From Alisma plantago-aquatica (taxonomy: Eukaryota > Streptophyta > Magnoliopsida > Alismatales > Alismataceae), in the NCBI GenBank assembly GCA_963693085.1, contig OY856412.1:1062660744-1062724743 (forward strand): a stretch of 64,000 bases of DNA, given 5' to 3'. The notes beneath the pieces are model-generated. The model was not told the DNA's origin. It did not search any database and saw only the letters and a list, made by a program, of their open reading frames with translations. The translations under genes and the position numbers were made by a program. This document shows positions 1-11,660 of this stretch, piece by piece; positions within the stretch are counted from its first letter, which is position 1, and the number at the start of each line of letters is the position of its first letter.

Positions 1-534
1 AGTGCTTGAGAAGTACAAAAGGATCAATTCCTTGGTTATGGTAATAAGGAAGAGTTGGGCATAACTGGTTACACTGATGCAAGCCTCTGAAATGACAAAT
101 AAAATTAATGATCGCAATCTATGCTTTTGTTTGACCTAAAACAAGAAGTGTAAGCTGGAAAAGTTCCGAGCTAGAGACAGTTGTTTAAATCTATAATAGA
201 ACCTGAGTATCTCTGTGTTATGTGAACAATAGAGGATATTGTATGGATCAATAAGTTCACATGGGTGAACTTGTGGGAGTTTCCAACTTTTGATTTAATA
301 GTAGAAATAATGTGACAACAATGGAGCTACTAGTTAGGCAAAGGAATCTTAGATAGCATACTTCAACACTTCCATCTCATATGAGTAGTTGTACAACTAG
401 GAGATGTGAAACTTGCATAATATTGACTTGAAGCAAACATTGCTAACCCGCTATAAAAGCGCTTGTGTAACCATAATATGATGGACATGTTAAGATCACT
501 TGTAATCTAATTCGCGGGTGATCAGATCTAAGTG
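1..534 (+). pseudogene. Copia pol remnant: RNase H end of element P
   Basis: This is the decayed C-terminal (RNase H) part of a Ty1/Copia polyprotein, cut by the window edge. Short conserved blocks read on the plus strand: GITGYTDAS near 52-90 (the RNase H aspartate block) and VSWKSSELET near 150-180, which matches the Copia VSWKSSKQ-type block. Stops and small frameshifts separate them, so nothing is translatable. It lies directly upstream of a polypurine tract and an LTR start in the same orientation, the normal order RNase H, PPT, 3' LTR. It therefore belongs to P, the plus-strand element whose 3' LTR begins at 547. Clade assignment to Angela rests on the LTR rather than on this fragment. 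Confidence 0.75.
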
Positions 535-546
535 GAAGTGGGAGTT
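535..546 (+). other. Polypurine tract of P
   Basis: The purine-rich stretch AAGTGGGAGTT lies immediately before TGCTGGTATGTATGCCC. The same arrangement, AAGTGGGAGTC before TGTTGGTATGTATGCCC, occurs in E1 on the other strand. It would prime plus-strand DNA synthesis. Confidence 0.7.
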
Positions 547-773
547 TGCTGGTATGTATGCCCAGAGAGCCTATCATATGATGATTGTAGTGTGGCATTA
601 GATACTTGATTTGATGATAATAAAGGTAATTCTATCTATTATGGTTGTCTCAGTAATGAGATGATGACACAAACATAGTAGATGTCTAAATAATTATGTT
701 ACTCGGTGGCGTATGTCTTCAAGTACATGACTTGAATAATGAAATCATATGGATGTTAAGAGTATGTGCATCA
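547..773 (+). mobile_element. P 3' LTR, left part (interrupted by E1)
   Basis: This is the start of a plus-oriented LTR, TGCTGGTATGTATGCCC. It matches the E1 LTR start and the TATGCCCTAGAGGCAATA-type start typical of Angela/BARE LTRs. It stops at 773 where E1 is inserted and resumes at 9,796. The bases GATGTTAAGAGTATGTGCATC here and CTTATTATGTC after E1 together match one continuous stretch of the E1 LTR, which proves the interruption. Confidence 0.85.
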
Positions 774-3048
774 TGTAGGGTTTTAGGAAAATCAAAGAAG
801 GCAGAGGAAACAAAAATTTTCCCTCCCAAACCCAGAACAAAGGAATCGTGTCAACTTCTATACAGTAGGAAGGGATAGTTTTTAGAATCATACCTTGTCT
901 TGAGGCTTGCTCGGTGACGTTACCTCGCGGCTTGCACGGTCTTCACCTCCAGTCTTGGACGGTGTATGTGCAGCTCCTGGTCTCACCGGGGCTGTCGACT
1001 CCTAGTCTCACCGGGACTGTCGGGATTGACAATTGTCCTCCGAGCGGCAGAAGTCTCCCGCCTCTGAAGTAGTCCACACAGACCACCTGGAACTCCGATC
1101 TCCTTGTCCTACAAGGAATCAAAAGGATTCGTACCCTCCTTTCAGCGCACTAGCCACTGACACACTCTCTTGCCACCAGTCGCTTTTTGCAGTTGTCATT
1201 CCCTTATCATGCCTCCCTAATCGGGTAGCACTTACTCGGGCTCTCTCGGTTACCACAACCAGAGAGAATGACAACTTTACAGAGCAACTGGTGTTCTGAG
1301 TTGTGTTGTTGAGAAGCCCCCAATACCCCTATATATAGGAGGGTCATGGAGCAGGGTTCTCTATCCCGGGCAATGTGGGATTAAAGCAGGAGTAGAAGGG
1401 TTCGAGATTTTCCACAAATCTGACATACTACGACAGCTGAACCGATCGTTTCACCAACTGAAATGCTCGGCTGGGGCCATGAGCAGATCGTTTGGGACCT
1501 GAGCTAATCGTTTGGGGTTCCCAGCCGATCGGTTGGTGCCCTGAGCCAATTGGTTTGCAGTCCTGATCCAACTCAAATTGACTTTCCATATTCGTTTCCA
1601 ACTAATCAAATTTTAGTCCTTATTCAAATCGAATTTGTACAAGTGAAACAAATATATTTGCAAAATAGTCTTCCGATTTTCCAAATGATCTCGATCGATC
1701 ACACGAACCGGCCGATTCAATGATTGAGCTGACCGTTTCATGACACATGAGTCGATCGTCTCACTGCATGAGCCGATCGGTTAAACAACCTGAGCTGATC
1801 GGTTCATCCCCATGAGCCGATTTGTTGGAACAACAGGCTGTGCAAATCAGTCAATTGCAGTTTCAATCAATCTGATACTCTAATCAATCTGTCCAACACC
1901 TTGAACATTATGATACTGAGCTATCAATTGATTGAGTGTTTAATTGAACTACTAAACTCCTTCAGTAATCAATCTAAACATCGTTTGTGGATAAAATACT
2001 CTTCCAGGTTAAATCCTATGTGTGACCCTGCAGGTCCCATTTCACGTTGGCGGTGAAAGTCCATAACACTTATGACTTCACAAGAAAAGAGCGGTGTCTA
2101 GTCACACATCAGTGCTAACCAAGTGAAATAGAAAGTTGGAGAACAACTTTCAATCCTACAATCCGTGAATGGTGTTATAGTGAATGTATAATTCCTTTGT
2201 CACTGATATCCCGAATGAACTCAAGGCATGGAATAGTCATCATGTCAACGTTCATTAACTTTCTTGATCTCACAGTAGATTTGAGGAGATATGTATGGCA
2301 TCAATATCACATACTGATTCACACATGCGTGCATGCCTATCTCAATCCTACTCATCAAGTGGTGATGGATATCAAACTCCCTCAGGAGGGACAAATCCCA
2401 TATCTACCACTCACCCCACAAAAGCCCCATGTGTCAAAGCCATCCAATCATCACCTTTATAACAACCCATGTTTCAGGACTGCATTTGATGATGTCAAAG
2501 TGTACCCAACGACATCTGTTGAGTGTAGTGATTTCAGGTCAAAAAATCACACTCACCACCATCACTGTGAGAACTGACTGTGACTACCATGTCATGGTTC
2601 CATGTGTCAAGCTCACGGTGGGTCTGTGCGGTATACTTGTTCTCTAACAAGTACCTATGTGTTTGGTTTGATATCTCCATATCATGACTAACAAGATTCT
2701 GTCATCAACCAACACCACAATCTAGTCTTGTGTGTCATTGTTGTCTATCTACCTTCCACAATGACATCCAACTAGGGACATAATAAGAATGTACAAACTC
2801 TTAGCATCCGTATGATCTCATCGTTTAGGTCCTCTCTTAGCATCTGTATGATCTCATCGTTCAAGTCCTCAACCTGAAAGCATACGTCATTGAGTATTGT
2901 CTTTCTCTAGACATTCAATCTTTTCTATCATTATCTCATATGACTGAACCAGAAATAATTGGAAGCTTGCCTTTGATGTTTATCAAATCAATCTTAATGT
3001 ATCCCACCAATCATCCCATGATTGCCTCTCAGGGCATACATACCAACA
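774..3048 (-). repeat. E1 3' LTR
   Basis: The LTR is 2,275 bp and homologous along its whole length to 7,549-9,790. It has a TATA-like CTATATATAGG near 1,330-1,340, the CCGATCGG-type motif cluster at about 1,438-1,825, and a private 36-bp tandem duplication (2,799-2,834 and 2,835-2,870) absent from the 5' LTR. Open frames of 60-130 codons here are chance frames in a repeat. Confidence 0.9.
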
Positions 3049-3060
3049 GACTCCCACTTG
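3049..3060 (-). other. E1 polypurine tract
   Basis: The minus strand reads CAAGTGGGAGTC immediately before the 3' LTR start TGTTGG. Confidence 0.75.
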
Positions 3061-3778
3061 CACTACGAGCTAATCACCCTTGAATCATATTCTTAGTGAT
3101 CTTCAAATATGTCCCACATGTCACTAGGTGCTTACGCAGTGAGTTATGGCAACACCTTGCCAAAGTTAGTATTAATTGCATGTCTCTCATCTCTTCACTG
3201 TATGTCACACATATGAGATGGAGTTGTCGTAATATGCGATCTGGTATTGCTCTGCTAACCTCTAGCTACATTGCATGACCAAGCCCTTATAACTTGTCAT
3301 CAATGACCAGAATAACTATAAGTTCATCTCATGAACTTCCAGATCCATATAGTATCCACTAATGTTCTCTAACACACAGATACTCAGCTTTTCCTTTTAA
3401 AATGGCTTTATTAGAACGTTTCCATCAATAAACATTCACTTTTATATATCCCATTTATATTTTGCGAATAATTTTCTGTCCTTTTTGGAAGTTCACCTCA
3501 GTGTAACTCTTTACATTGAACCCTTCCTTATCTCCATAGAACTAGTACTTGTCAAGTACCTAACAAGTTCTCATGGTATTCCAGTAACCCTTACTAGAAC
3601 CAGATAAACATCCGCTCGTCATGTCCCACATACGAGTTATCAGGATGAGCACATCATATTATCATGTCCTACATACAAGATGATGAATTCATTTTATTCT
3701 TGCTATGTACATACATACAAGATAATGGGATGATTACATACATGATAGATCAATATCTATTCTTTGTGTTCTCATTCT

Positions 3779-3961
3779 TCATAAGAATTGGACACTTGGC
3801 CTTGGGATACTAACTCCATGTAACATGGACAAGTTTTCTCCCACTAGATTGCCAATGTATGCTCTCTTTTTTAGGTCAAGAGGTTTTTGAGAACTATCTC
3901 TATAGATCTCTATTCCTATCACATAGGAAACATCTCTATCTTCCTCAAAGATAATTTCCAC
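3779..3961 (-). pseudogene. E1 reverse-transcriptase fragment (Copia)
   Basis: A 60-residue stretch includes VSYVIGIEIYRDSSQ followed by a KRAYI block. It matches the conserved Copia RT segment of form ASYxLGIxIxRDRSxxxLGLSQxxYI, located C-terminal to the YVDD catalytic box. The catalytic box itself is not readable. It is the best direct proof that E1 is Ty1/Copia. Confidence 0.8.
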
Positions 3962-6896
3962 TTTGGATTTCCATTCTAGAACATTTCCATTTCACATCAA
4001 TATGTGGAATGTGAATACGCTCCCACTAAATCACAGATTCCTTCTTTATCTTTGTCATATCAGTCAAACCCTTTGACCATAATATCAAAGTAAAGATCCA
4101 GCTCTGAGTTTCTTGTACTTAATCAATCACATTGATTAGTCCATTGTAACTTATAGACTTCATTTGCATTAATGGATTCATAAACCTTATAGTTTGTGCC
4201 ACATACACATCCTTATTTTATTCCTCATAGGAATGTCATTTTAGTATCCGTATGCCAAATCTCTTAGTCATTAAGTTGCAATCAACAAGCATCATGCTTC
4301 TCAAAATGTTATCCATGTGTCTTAACGCTTAAGACTCATTCACACTTATGGATTTCATCCCAATGGGTGCTACCATGGAGGTCATACCTTATAGTTCACA
4401 TGGAAGTCATTTAGGATGCAATGGTCACAAACCATAACTCAAAATATGGTTCCTCATCATCTAGACAGCTGACTCATCACATGAACAACTCATCATATAG
4501 ATAATCGAGGTGTATCTGTCAAGGATATAAGAACTCACAACCCCTTGTGATTCTTAATGTCCTTTATTAGTGTGGGGTATTCTTTATTTAAGAAGAATTT
4601 AGTTATTTAATAATCATTCTCTAACTCCTTAGAGTATGACTCCTTCTTGATTTAGACATCACCATGCCTTAATCACGAGCTCACTATGATACACTATCAC
4701 AATCACTCATAAGGATCTCAAAAATTTGGTCCAAATATTTTATTCATTGATCTCATCAAGAATTAACACTTTACCAAATCTGTACTTCATGTATGATTTT
4801 CTTGAACACTTCAAGATATTCATTTTGGTATATCTCCAAATACCGTTTGAAGTATCAACATTTCCTCTAATAGGTATGTAAATACATCACATGTATTATA
4901 CCTAATTGGATAATCATTCTCCCACTACCACTAGTGAAGATTGATTAATCATGTCCAAGAGATTCATGTCTCTTACTGGTTCTCTAACCAAAAGAGTCTA
5001 GATTTATCCATCATATGGAGACTAGAAATGAATTTCTCATGATATATGCTAATTTGTTGTTTGAGTTATCAGTAACTTTTAGGTATCACTTTATCTTATG
5101 CATATCAAGTACCACAAGATAAACAAGGCATTGCCACAAAAGATCATATCTTTGAAATTGAAACATCAACTTTATTAATTGCCATCATTGTCATAAAATA
5201 TGAAAAAATAAGGAGTTTCTATTGGCAAATATGAAATAGCATTTCATAACTCTATTACATGCCTTCAAGGCTGAAAATAAACTAAAGTACTCCTATTTAT
5301 GGTGGAAACACTTGCCCCATTTATTGGGTACTTTACACTTTATATCTTGTTATCATATACCTCAAAAAGTGTTACATGTTTATTTCATGACACCTTTAAG
5401 TGGAGACGTCTGTCGCCTCCTTCTTCTTTTGTTCTTCCAGATAGAGAGGGCGATTCCCTCATACACCCTTTCCCTATGTGCCTTGAGGCTGAAGATGACT
5501 TGGGCTATTGGCTAGCATCAGAACACTTCTTTGCTTTGCCCTTATCCTTGCCTTTAAGACTTACCCTTCATTGATTACATCAAAGATTAGGATTTGTCTT
5601 TCTACATCTTTGCCTCTACTATCCTTAACATGTACAACAACTCTGTCAATGCTTGTCAAAGTTTTTCATGTTGTAGTTCATCATGAACTATATGATTCTC
5701 GCAATATTTGCGGTATCATACGAATAGCCAACTCTTGGCTCAGAGGGAATCCTTCTTAGTCAGGTTTTTCCACATACCCAGTCACATTGAGTGTTTGAAT
5801 ACCTTACTGGATCTCCTTCTGTCATGACATACTAGGACAGTGTCTTGGAGACATCATATGTCTCATGTTGTCTCTGCAACTCATAGTTCAGAGAACACAT
5901 CACTCCACATCAATGGCATCCTCAGTATGCTTCCATAAGCATCTTTTAAGCCGTTAGTGTGGTGGGATCGAGTTTATCTGGTTCTGGTATAACTAGGACT
6001 TAGAGTTTTTGCTCTTTGATTGGGAATACTTCTCAATGTCCTAACCATTCGTGGAATTATCTCCATTTAATTTGTTGGTCTCAAGGACCGATCGCAAATA
6101 AAGTGATTATTGTTGATTAACCATTTATTGTACAAAAGGGAAACATATGCAATTTAGTCCAAATCTCAATTTTGACTTATTTGAATGATTTGAAAGGTTG
6201 ATGATATAATTAGGCCTTTAATTAATTATCGCTCCCACTATTTTAGTTCAAATTGATAGCCCTCACCATCAATTTGGAAGATTGCAATGTATAATCTTCT
6301 AGTGGGCAAGATCCTGAAATCCTCTAAGTCATGGACCAGCTAGGGCTGTCACCCACAACTTAGATCTTCCAGGTAGGCAACTTTTGCCAATTGCATCATA
6401 TGCAACTCTTGAAAGATGTCATGTGAAACTTCTTGCCATGATCACCTCCATGCCTCAAGGTGTTAGATCCTATCTAGGTCAACTTGTTAAGTCTGACCCA
6501 AAGCCAACACAATGAATATGCAACCTTCTAGGGAAGACCCACATATCCATCATTCACGCTTCCACGAGATAGACAGTGTATCACAATAGGGTGTGCCCAC
6601 ACTTGGCCGATCAAGCTTTTCACGTGTGTCACATTTGGAAGGCATCTAAAACTTTAATATTTAATGAGGGATTTGGTTTTTATAGGTACATATACATATC
6701 CAATCACCACAATATATAGTACGTATCATATACATGCTATATCCCACAGAAAACATGCGAAATGATAAAAGCAATGATTATGACCATCCTAATGTGATTC
6801 CTCGAGCCAAGAGGAATCACGGTCATCTAGGTCTACATCACATGCAACCTGTACAAGAAGAACTTTGTGCTTTGCCTTTCTGGGTTTGATCAACTC

Positions 6897-7100
6897 ATCT
6901 CCATGATTGATCGGCTCGCCATCAGACTAGTCGGTTGGGTGCCACCAGTCGATCGGTTCGCCTGGTCGTCGTGCATCTCCTCATGGCCACCACATGCTTA
7001 TCTCGCTCCTCAAACCGGTCATCAACCGATCGGCTCACTCCTTGAACAGGTCGTCTAGAACGCCAATCGATCGGTTCACTCCTTGAATCGATCGTCTCAG
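6897..7100 (-). repeat. CCGATCGG-type motif cluster in the E1 leader
   Basis: At least six variants of GATCGGCTC, CGATCGGTTC and CGATCGTCTC fall within 200 bp, 430-640 bp downstream of the PBS in element orientation. The same phrase is clustered inside both LTRs. The core CCGATCGG is self-complementary. Confidence 0.75.
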
Positions 7101-7533
7101 TTGTCGTCAGGATGTCTGTCGTTCTTCAACATAACATGACATAAAATCTATCCTATATACAATTGAAAAGGGGAAACCCTAAGTTACATTCGGGGGGAGC
7201 AAAGGTAGGAATGAAATCTTGAGTTATCTCAGGTTACATCAAGAAAAGGAGGTAGAGAATCGGTGCGTAGACCGAGATGCAAGCAACCACATACAACCAA
7301 GCACACACATAGGGTTTATTGGCCATAACCACGCTATACATCCACCACAAAACTCGTTTAAGGGGGACGCGTATCGATTGCATTCATATTACATATCATA
7401 TATGCATATTGGGATTTGTGGATTTAGGATTGGACATGCATAAAGCCAATTTTATTTGCATCGTATGCAACAAATAAAGGTGACAAACCAAAATCGATCA
7501 TATCGATAATCCTAAAGTATAGAGAAGTTGACG

Positions 7534-7547
7534 TGGCACTGATACCA
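7534..7547 (-). other. E1 primer-binding site
   Basis: The minus strand reads TGGTATCAGTGCCA one base after the LTR end CCAACA. It is close to the initiator-Met tRNA complement TGGTATCAGAGC used by most plant LTR elements, with AGAG changed to AGTG. Confidence 0.8.
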
Positions 7548-8105
7548 CTGTTGGGTTTTAGGGGAATCAGAGAAGGGAGCGGAAACAAAAAAAATCTCTC
7601 CCAAACCCACAATAAAGGAATCGCGTCAACATATATACAGTAGGAAGGGATGGTTTGTAGAATCATACCTTATCCCGAGGCTTGCTCGGACACGTTACCT
7701 CACGGCTTGCACGGTCTTCACCTCCGGTCTTGGACGGTGTCTGTGCAGCTCTTTGTCTCACCAGGACTGTCGACTCCTGGTCTCACCGGGACTGTCGGGG
7801 TTGACAGTTGTCCTCTGAGCAGAAGAAGTCTCCCACCTCTAAAGTAGTCCACACGGACCACCTGGAACTCCAATCTCCTTGTCCCAGAAGGAATCGGAAG
7901 GAGTCGTACCCTCCTGTCGGTGCACTAGCCACCGACACACTCTCCTACCACCAGTTGCTTTTTCATAGTTGTCTTTCCCTTGACGTGCCTCCCTAATCAG
8001 GCAGCACTTGCTCGGGCTCTCTCAGTTACCACAACCAAAGAGAATGACAACTTTATAGAGCAACTGGTGTTCTGAGTTGTGTTGTTGAGAAGCCCCCAAT
8101 ACCCC

Positions 8106-8114
8106 TATATATAG
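8106..8114 (-). promoter_or_regulatory. TATA-like element of the E1 5' LTR
   Basis: TATATATAG sits in an AT-rich block flanked by GC-rich sequence. The equivalent string is conserved in the 3' LTR near 1,330. P has TATAAATA at the corresponding place. Confidence 0.55.
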
Positions 8115-8216
8115 GAGGGTCATGGGACCGGGTTCTCTATCTCGGGCAATGCGGGATTAAAGCAGGAGTAGAAGGGTTCGAGATTTTCCACAAATCTGAC
8201 ATACTGCGGCAGCTGA

Positions 8217-8600
8217 ACCGATCGTTTCACCAACTGAAATGCTCGGTTGGGGCCATGAGCCGATCGTTTGGGACCTGAGCCCATCGTTTGGGGTTCCCAG
8301 CCGATCGATTGGTGCCCCGAGCCGATCAGTTCGTGGTCCTGATCTAACTCAAATTGAATTTCCATATTCATTTCCAACTAATCAAATTTTAGTCCTTGTT
8401 CAAATCTAATTTGTACAAGTGAAATAAATATATTTGCAAAATAGTCTTCTTATTTTCCAAACGATCTCGGTCGGTCACACGAACCAACCGGTTCAACGAT
8501 TGAGTCGATCGTTTCATGACACATGAGCCGATCGTCTCACTGCATGAGCCGATCGGTTCAACAACTTGATCTTATCGGTTCATCCCCATGAGCCAATCCA
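8217..8600 (-). repeat. CCGATCGG-type palindromic motif cluster in the E1 LTR
   Basis: Roughly ten variants of AGCCGATCG(G/T)TTC occur in 380 bp, and they recur at 1,438-1,825 in the other LTR. The spacing is irregular (about 20-40 bp). P carries GATCAGTTCA/CCGATCGGTTCA variants (about 10,755-11,010), and Q carries CAATTGATTGA and TCGATCGATTGA variants (11,770-12,010). Confidence 0.75.
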
Positions 8601-9790
8601 TTAGAACAACAGACTGTGCAAATTAGTCAATTGCACTTTCAATCAATCCGATACTCTAATCAATCTGTCCAACACCTTGAACATTATGATACTAACCTAT
8701 CAATTGATTGAGTGTTTAATTGAACTACTAAACTCCTTTAGTAATCAATTTAAACATCATTTGTGGATAAACTCCTCTTCCAGGTTAAATCCTATGTGTG
8801 TGACCCTACAGGTCCCATTTCATGTTGGCAGTGAAAGTCCATAACACTTATGACTTCACAAGCAAAGAGCGGTGTCTAGTCGCATATCAGTGCTACCCAA
8901 GTGAAATAAAAAGTTGGAGAACAACTTTCAATCCTACAATCCGTGAATGATTTTATAGTGAATGTATAATTCCTTTGTCACTGATATCCCAAATGAAATC
9001 AAGGCATGGAATAGTCATCCTGTCAATGTTCATTCACTTTCTTGATCTTAGAGTAGATTGGAGGAGATATGTATGACATCAATATCACATACTGATTCAC
9101 ACATGTGTGCACGCCTATCTCAATCATACTCATCAAGTGGCCATGGATATCAAACTCCCTCACGAGGGAAAAATCTCATATCTATCACTCACCGCTCAAA
9201 AGCCTCATGTGTCAAAGCCACCCAATCGTCACCTTTATAACAACCCATGTTTCAGGACTGCGTTTGATGATGTCAAAGTGTACCCAACGACATGTGTTGA
9301 GTGTAGTGATTTCAGGTCAAAGAATCACACTCACCACCATCACTGTGAGAACTAACTGTGACTACCATGTCATGGTTCCATGTGTCAAACTCACGGTGGG
9401 TCTGTGTGGTACACTTGTTCTCTAACAAGTACCTATGTGTTTGGTTTGATATCTCCATATCATGACTAACAAGATTTTGTCATCAACCAACACCACAATC
9501 TAGTCTTGTGTGTCATTGATATCTATCTACCTTCCACAATGACATCCGACTAGAGACATAATAAGAATGTACAAACTCTTAGCATCCGTATGATCTCATC
9601 ATTCAGGTCCTCAACCTGAAATCATACGTCATTGAGTATTGTCATTCTCTAGACATTCAATCTATTCTATCATTATCTCATATGACTGAACCAGAAAGAA
9701 TTGGAATCTTGCCTTTGATGTTTATCAAATCAATCTTAATGTATCCCACCAAGCATCCCATGATTAGGTCTCAGGGCATACATACCAACA

Positions 9791-11660
9791 CATCCTTATT
9801 ATGTCCCTAGTTGGATATTACTGTGGAAGCATAATAGACAATAGAATACATAAGACTAGAGCATGTGTTGACTGATGATAGAGTCTCATTAGTCATGATA
9901 TGTGATATCAAGTCAAGCACACATGTACATGTTATAGAACAATGTATATGACAAACCCACCATGAGAGTGATACATGGAAATCATGGAATGGTAGTCAGA
10001 ATCAACTCTCATAGTGATAATGGTGATTGTGGTTCTTAGACCTAAAGTCACTACATTTATCACACGTCGTTCGGTATACTTTGATTTCATCCAACGTAAC
10101 CCTGAATAAGGATTGTCATAGTAATGATGATTGGGTAGTTGTGATAGATGGAGAGTGAGTGTGAGTGATGTAGATGGGATTTGTCCCTCCTACAATAGAT
10201 TGATATCCAGGACACTTGATAAGTGAGTCTGAGTAATGTACGAACATACTCATGTGATTCAATATATGATATGTGAACCCATGTGCATCTTAGATAGTCT
10301 TCTCTAGTTCAAGGAACATGGATTGAATGTCGAGATGATTACGATTCCATGCCTTGAGTTCAATCTAGATATTAGAGACAAAGGAACTTTACGATCATGG
10401 TAACAATGATCACAGATTTTAGGTTGAAGTTGTTCTCCAACTTTCCAAATTACTTGAATAATAATAATGTGTGACTATGCACCACTCTTTGATTGTGATG
10501 TCATAATTGGTTATGGACATTCACTACCAATGTAATTCTAGACATGTAGGTCACACACATAGGTTACACTTGGATCAAAGGAGTATATTCATGAATGATG
10601 TTTGGACTGAAAATGTGTTTAGGTATTTAATTAATCAATACATTAGTTGATTGGAGTCGGAACAATCAAGTTCAAATTTTGAATTGACTGGTTGGAGTGT
10701 CATGTTGATTGAAAGTTGAGGTGGCTAATTTCCGTGTGAATAAGGACACCATTCGATCAGCTCACTAGGTGAATAGATCAGTTCATGGTTGGTGAGACAA
10801 TGGCTTCACCTAGTGAACTGATCAACTCATTCATGCCAACCAAAGCTTCTGGTGACTTTCCCAATTTATGAGAATTGTTGACCGTTTCACTTATTCAATT
10901 CTATTGGTACAAGGATTAATGTTGGACATTAATTGGAAAGAATTGTGAATTCAATTGCAATTGGGAAACACTATGAAATGATCAGCTCACTGGGCCAACC
11001 GATCGGTTCAACTGTTGCAGGATGCAAAATTCATTGAAATTCTAGATCCATTCTACTTCCACATCGATTGAGAACACTGAACCTGACATATACTATAAAT
11101 AGAGGGGTACATGGGCTTTCCCAAAACACACAATTGAGAATTAGTTGCTCTAACAATTTTTGTCCTATCTGTTTGTGGTAACCAATAGAGAGCTTGAGTA
11201 AGTCCTACCCGTTAAAGGGAGTTACAACGAGGGAGAGAACAACTGAGAACAATTGTGCGAGAGCATTTTAGTGATTAATATGTCGATAGAAGGGGACAAC
11301 TTCTTCCCATTGACTCTGGTAGTGCAACGTGGAGTTCTCGGTAGTCCGTGTGGACTATTCTTGAGATAGGAGGCCATTGTCTGTTGCTGGGAGGGCATTG
11401 TCAATCGTTGTCTGTGGTGCTACACCAGGAGGTCGGTGGAGACAACTATTTGAGTGTTTCTGCTAAAGAAGAAGCACGTTGCAACTACAAGGGTAGCGTC
11501 ACTGAACTTTCTCCAGGACCAGGTACAACCTTGCAATCTTTCCTTCCTAGATACATTATTGTTGATGTGGTCTTGCTATTTTGGAATACAAACATTTAAA
11601 TTTATGTTTTCCGCTGCCTTATCTACCCCCTAATTTTCCTATAGTTAAACCCTATAGACA
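9791..11660 (+). mobile_element. P 3' LTR, right part
   Basis: This continues the plus-oriented LTR interrupted at 773. The first five bases (CATCC) are the E1 target duplication. Blocks such as CTTATTATGTCCCTAGTTGGAT and CATTAGTCATGATATG match the reverse complement of the E1 LTR in order. It ends around 11,660 (CCTATAGACA), preceded by TTTTCCGCTGCC, matching the E1 LTR tail TTTCCGCTCCC. Total P LTR length is about 2.1 kb. No internal P sequence follows, so this is the right border of P. Confidence 0.8.
11094..11101 (+). promoter_or_regulatory. TATA box of the P LTR
   Basis: TATAAATA is followed by GAGGGGTACATGG, and the corresponding E1 position has TATATATAG followed by a similar GGGGTA...ATGG context. 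It is the likely core promoter of P. Confidence 0.6.

Larger units (their letters stand above)
3061..7533 (-). pseudogene. E1 internal region, decayed gag-pol
   Basis: The internal region is about 4.5 kb and would code on the minus strand. Apart from the RT piece at 3,779-3,961 I find no open segment of useful length, and gag and protease cannot be recognised. The segment around 5,670-5,700 is alignable by eye to 16,490-16,520 of Q (shared TAGTTCATGATGAACTA-like string). The RT-to-this-landmark distance is about 1.9 kb in E1 and 2.7 kb in Q, so E1 has probably lost some 0.8 kb of pol. Plus-strand frames near 5,300-5,760 are antisense chance frames. The PBS-proximal leader (about 6,880-7,530) carries a second cluster of the LTR motif. 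Confidence 0.7.
774..9790 (-). mobile_element. E1: Angela-like Ty1/Copia LTR retrotransposon
   Basis: This is a complete-length but decayed Copia element of 9,017 bp on the minus strand. Both LTRs run TGTTGG...CCAACA on the minus strand (5' LTR 7,549-9,790; 3' LTR 774-3,048; the outermost 3' terminus is mutated to CCTACA). The primer-binding site complementary to initiator-Met tRNA and the polypurine tract are in the right places. Target duplication is CATCA (769-773) and CATCC (9,791-9,795), one mismatch. The LTR start resembles Angela/BARE LTRs. The 4.5-kb internal region keeps only scraps of pol. LTRs differ by numerous substitutions and indels, so the insertion is older than X, Y or Z. 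It sits inside the LTR of P. Confidence 0.9.
7549..9790 (-). repeat. E1 5' LTR
   Basis: The LTR is 2,242 bp, beginning on the minus strand at 9,790 with TGTTGGTATGTATGCCC and ending at 7,549 with CCAACA next to the PBS. It contains the TATA-like element at 8,106-8,114 and the palindromic motif cluster at 8,217-8,600, which lies upstream of the TATA element (U3) in element orientation. Confidence 0.9.

Noticed and set aside
2197..2577. 126-codon frame and overlapping frames near 2,400-2,650, with counterparts at 9,058-9,425
   Set aside because: Part of the E1 LTRs; the two copies differ by frame-disrupting changes, as expected for non-coding sequence.
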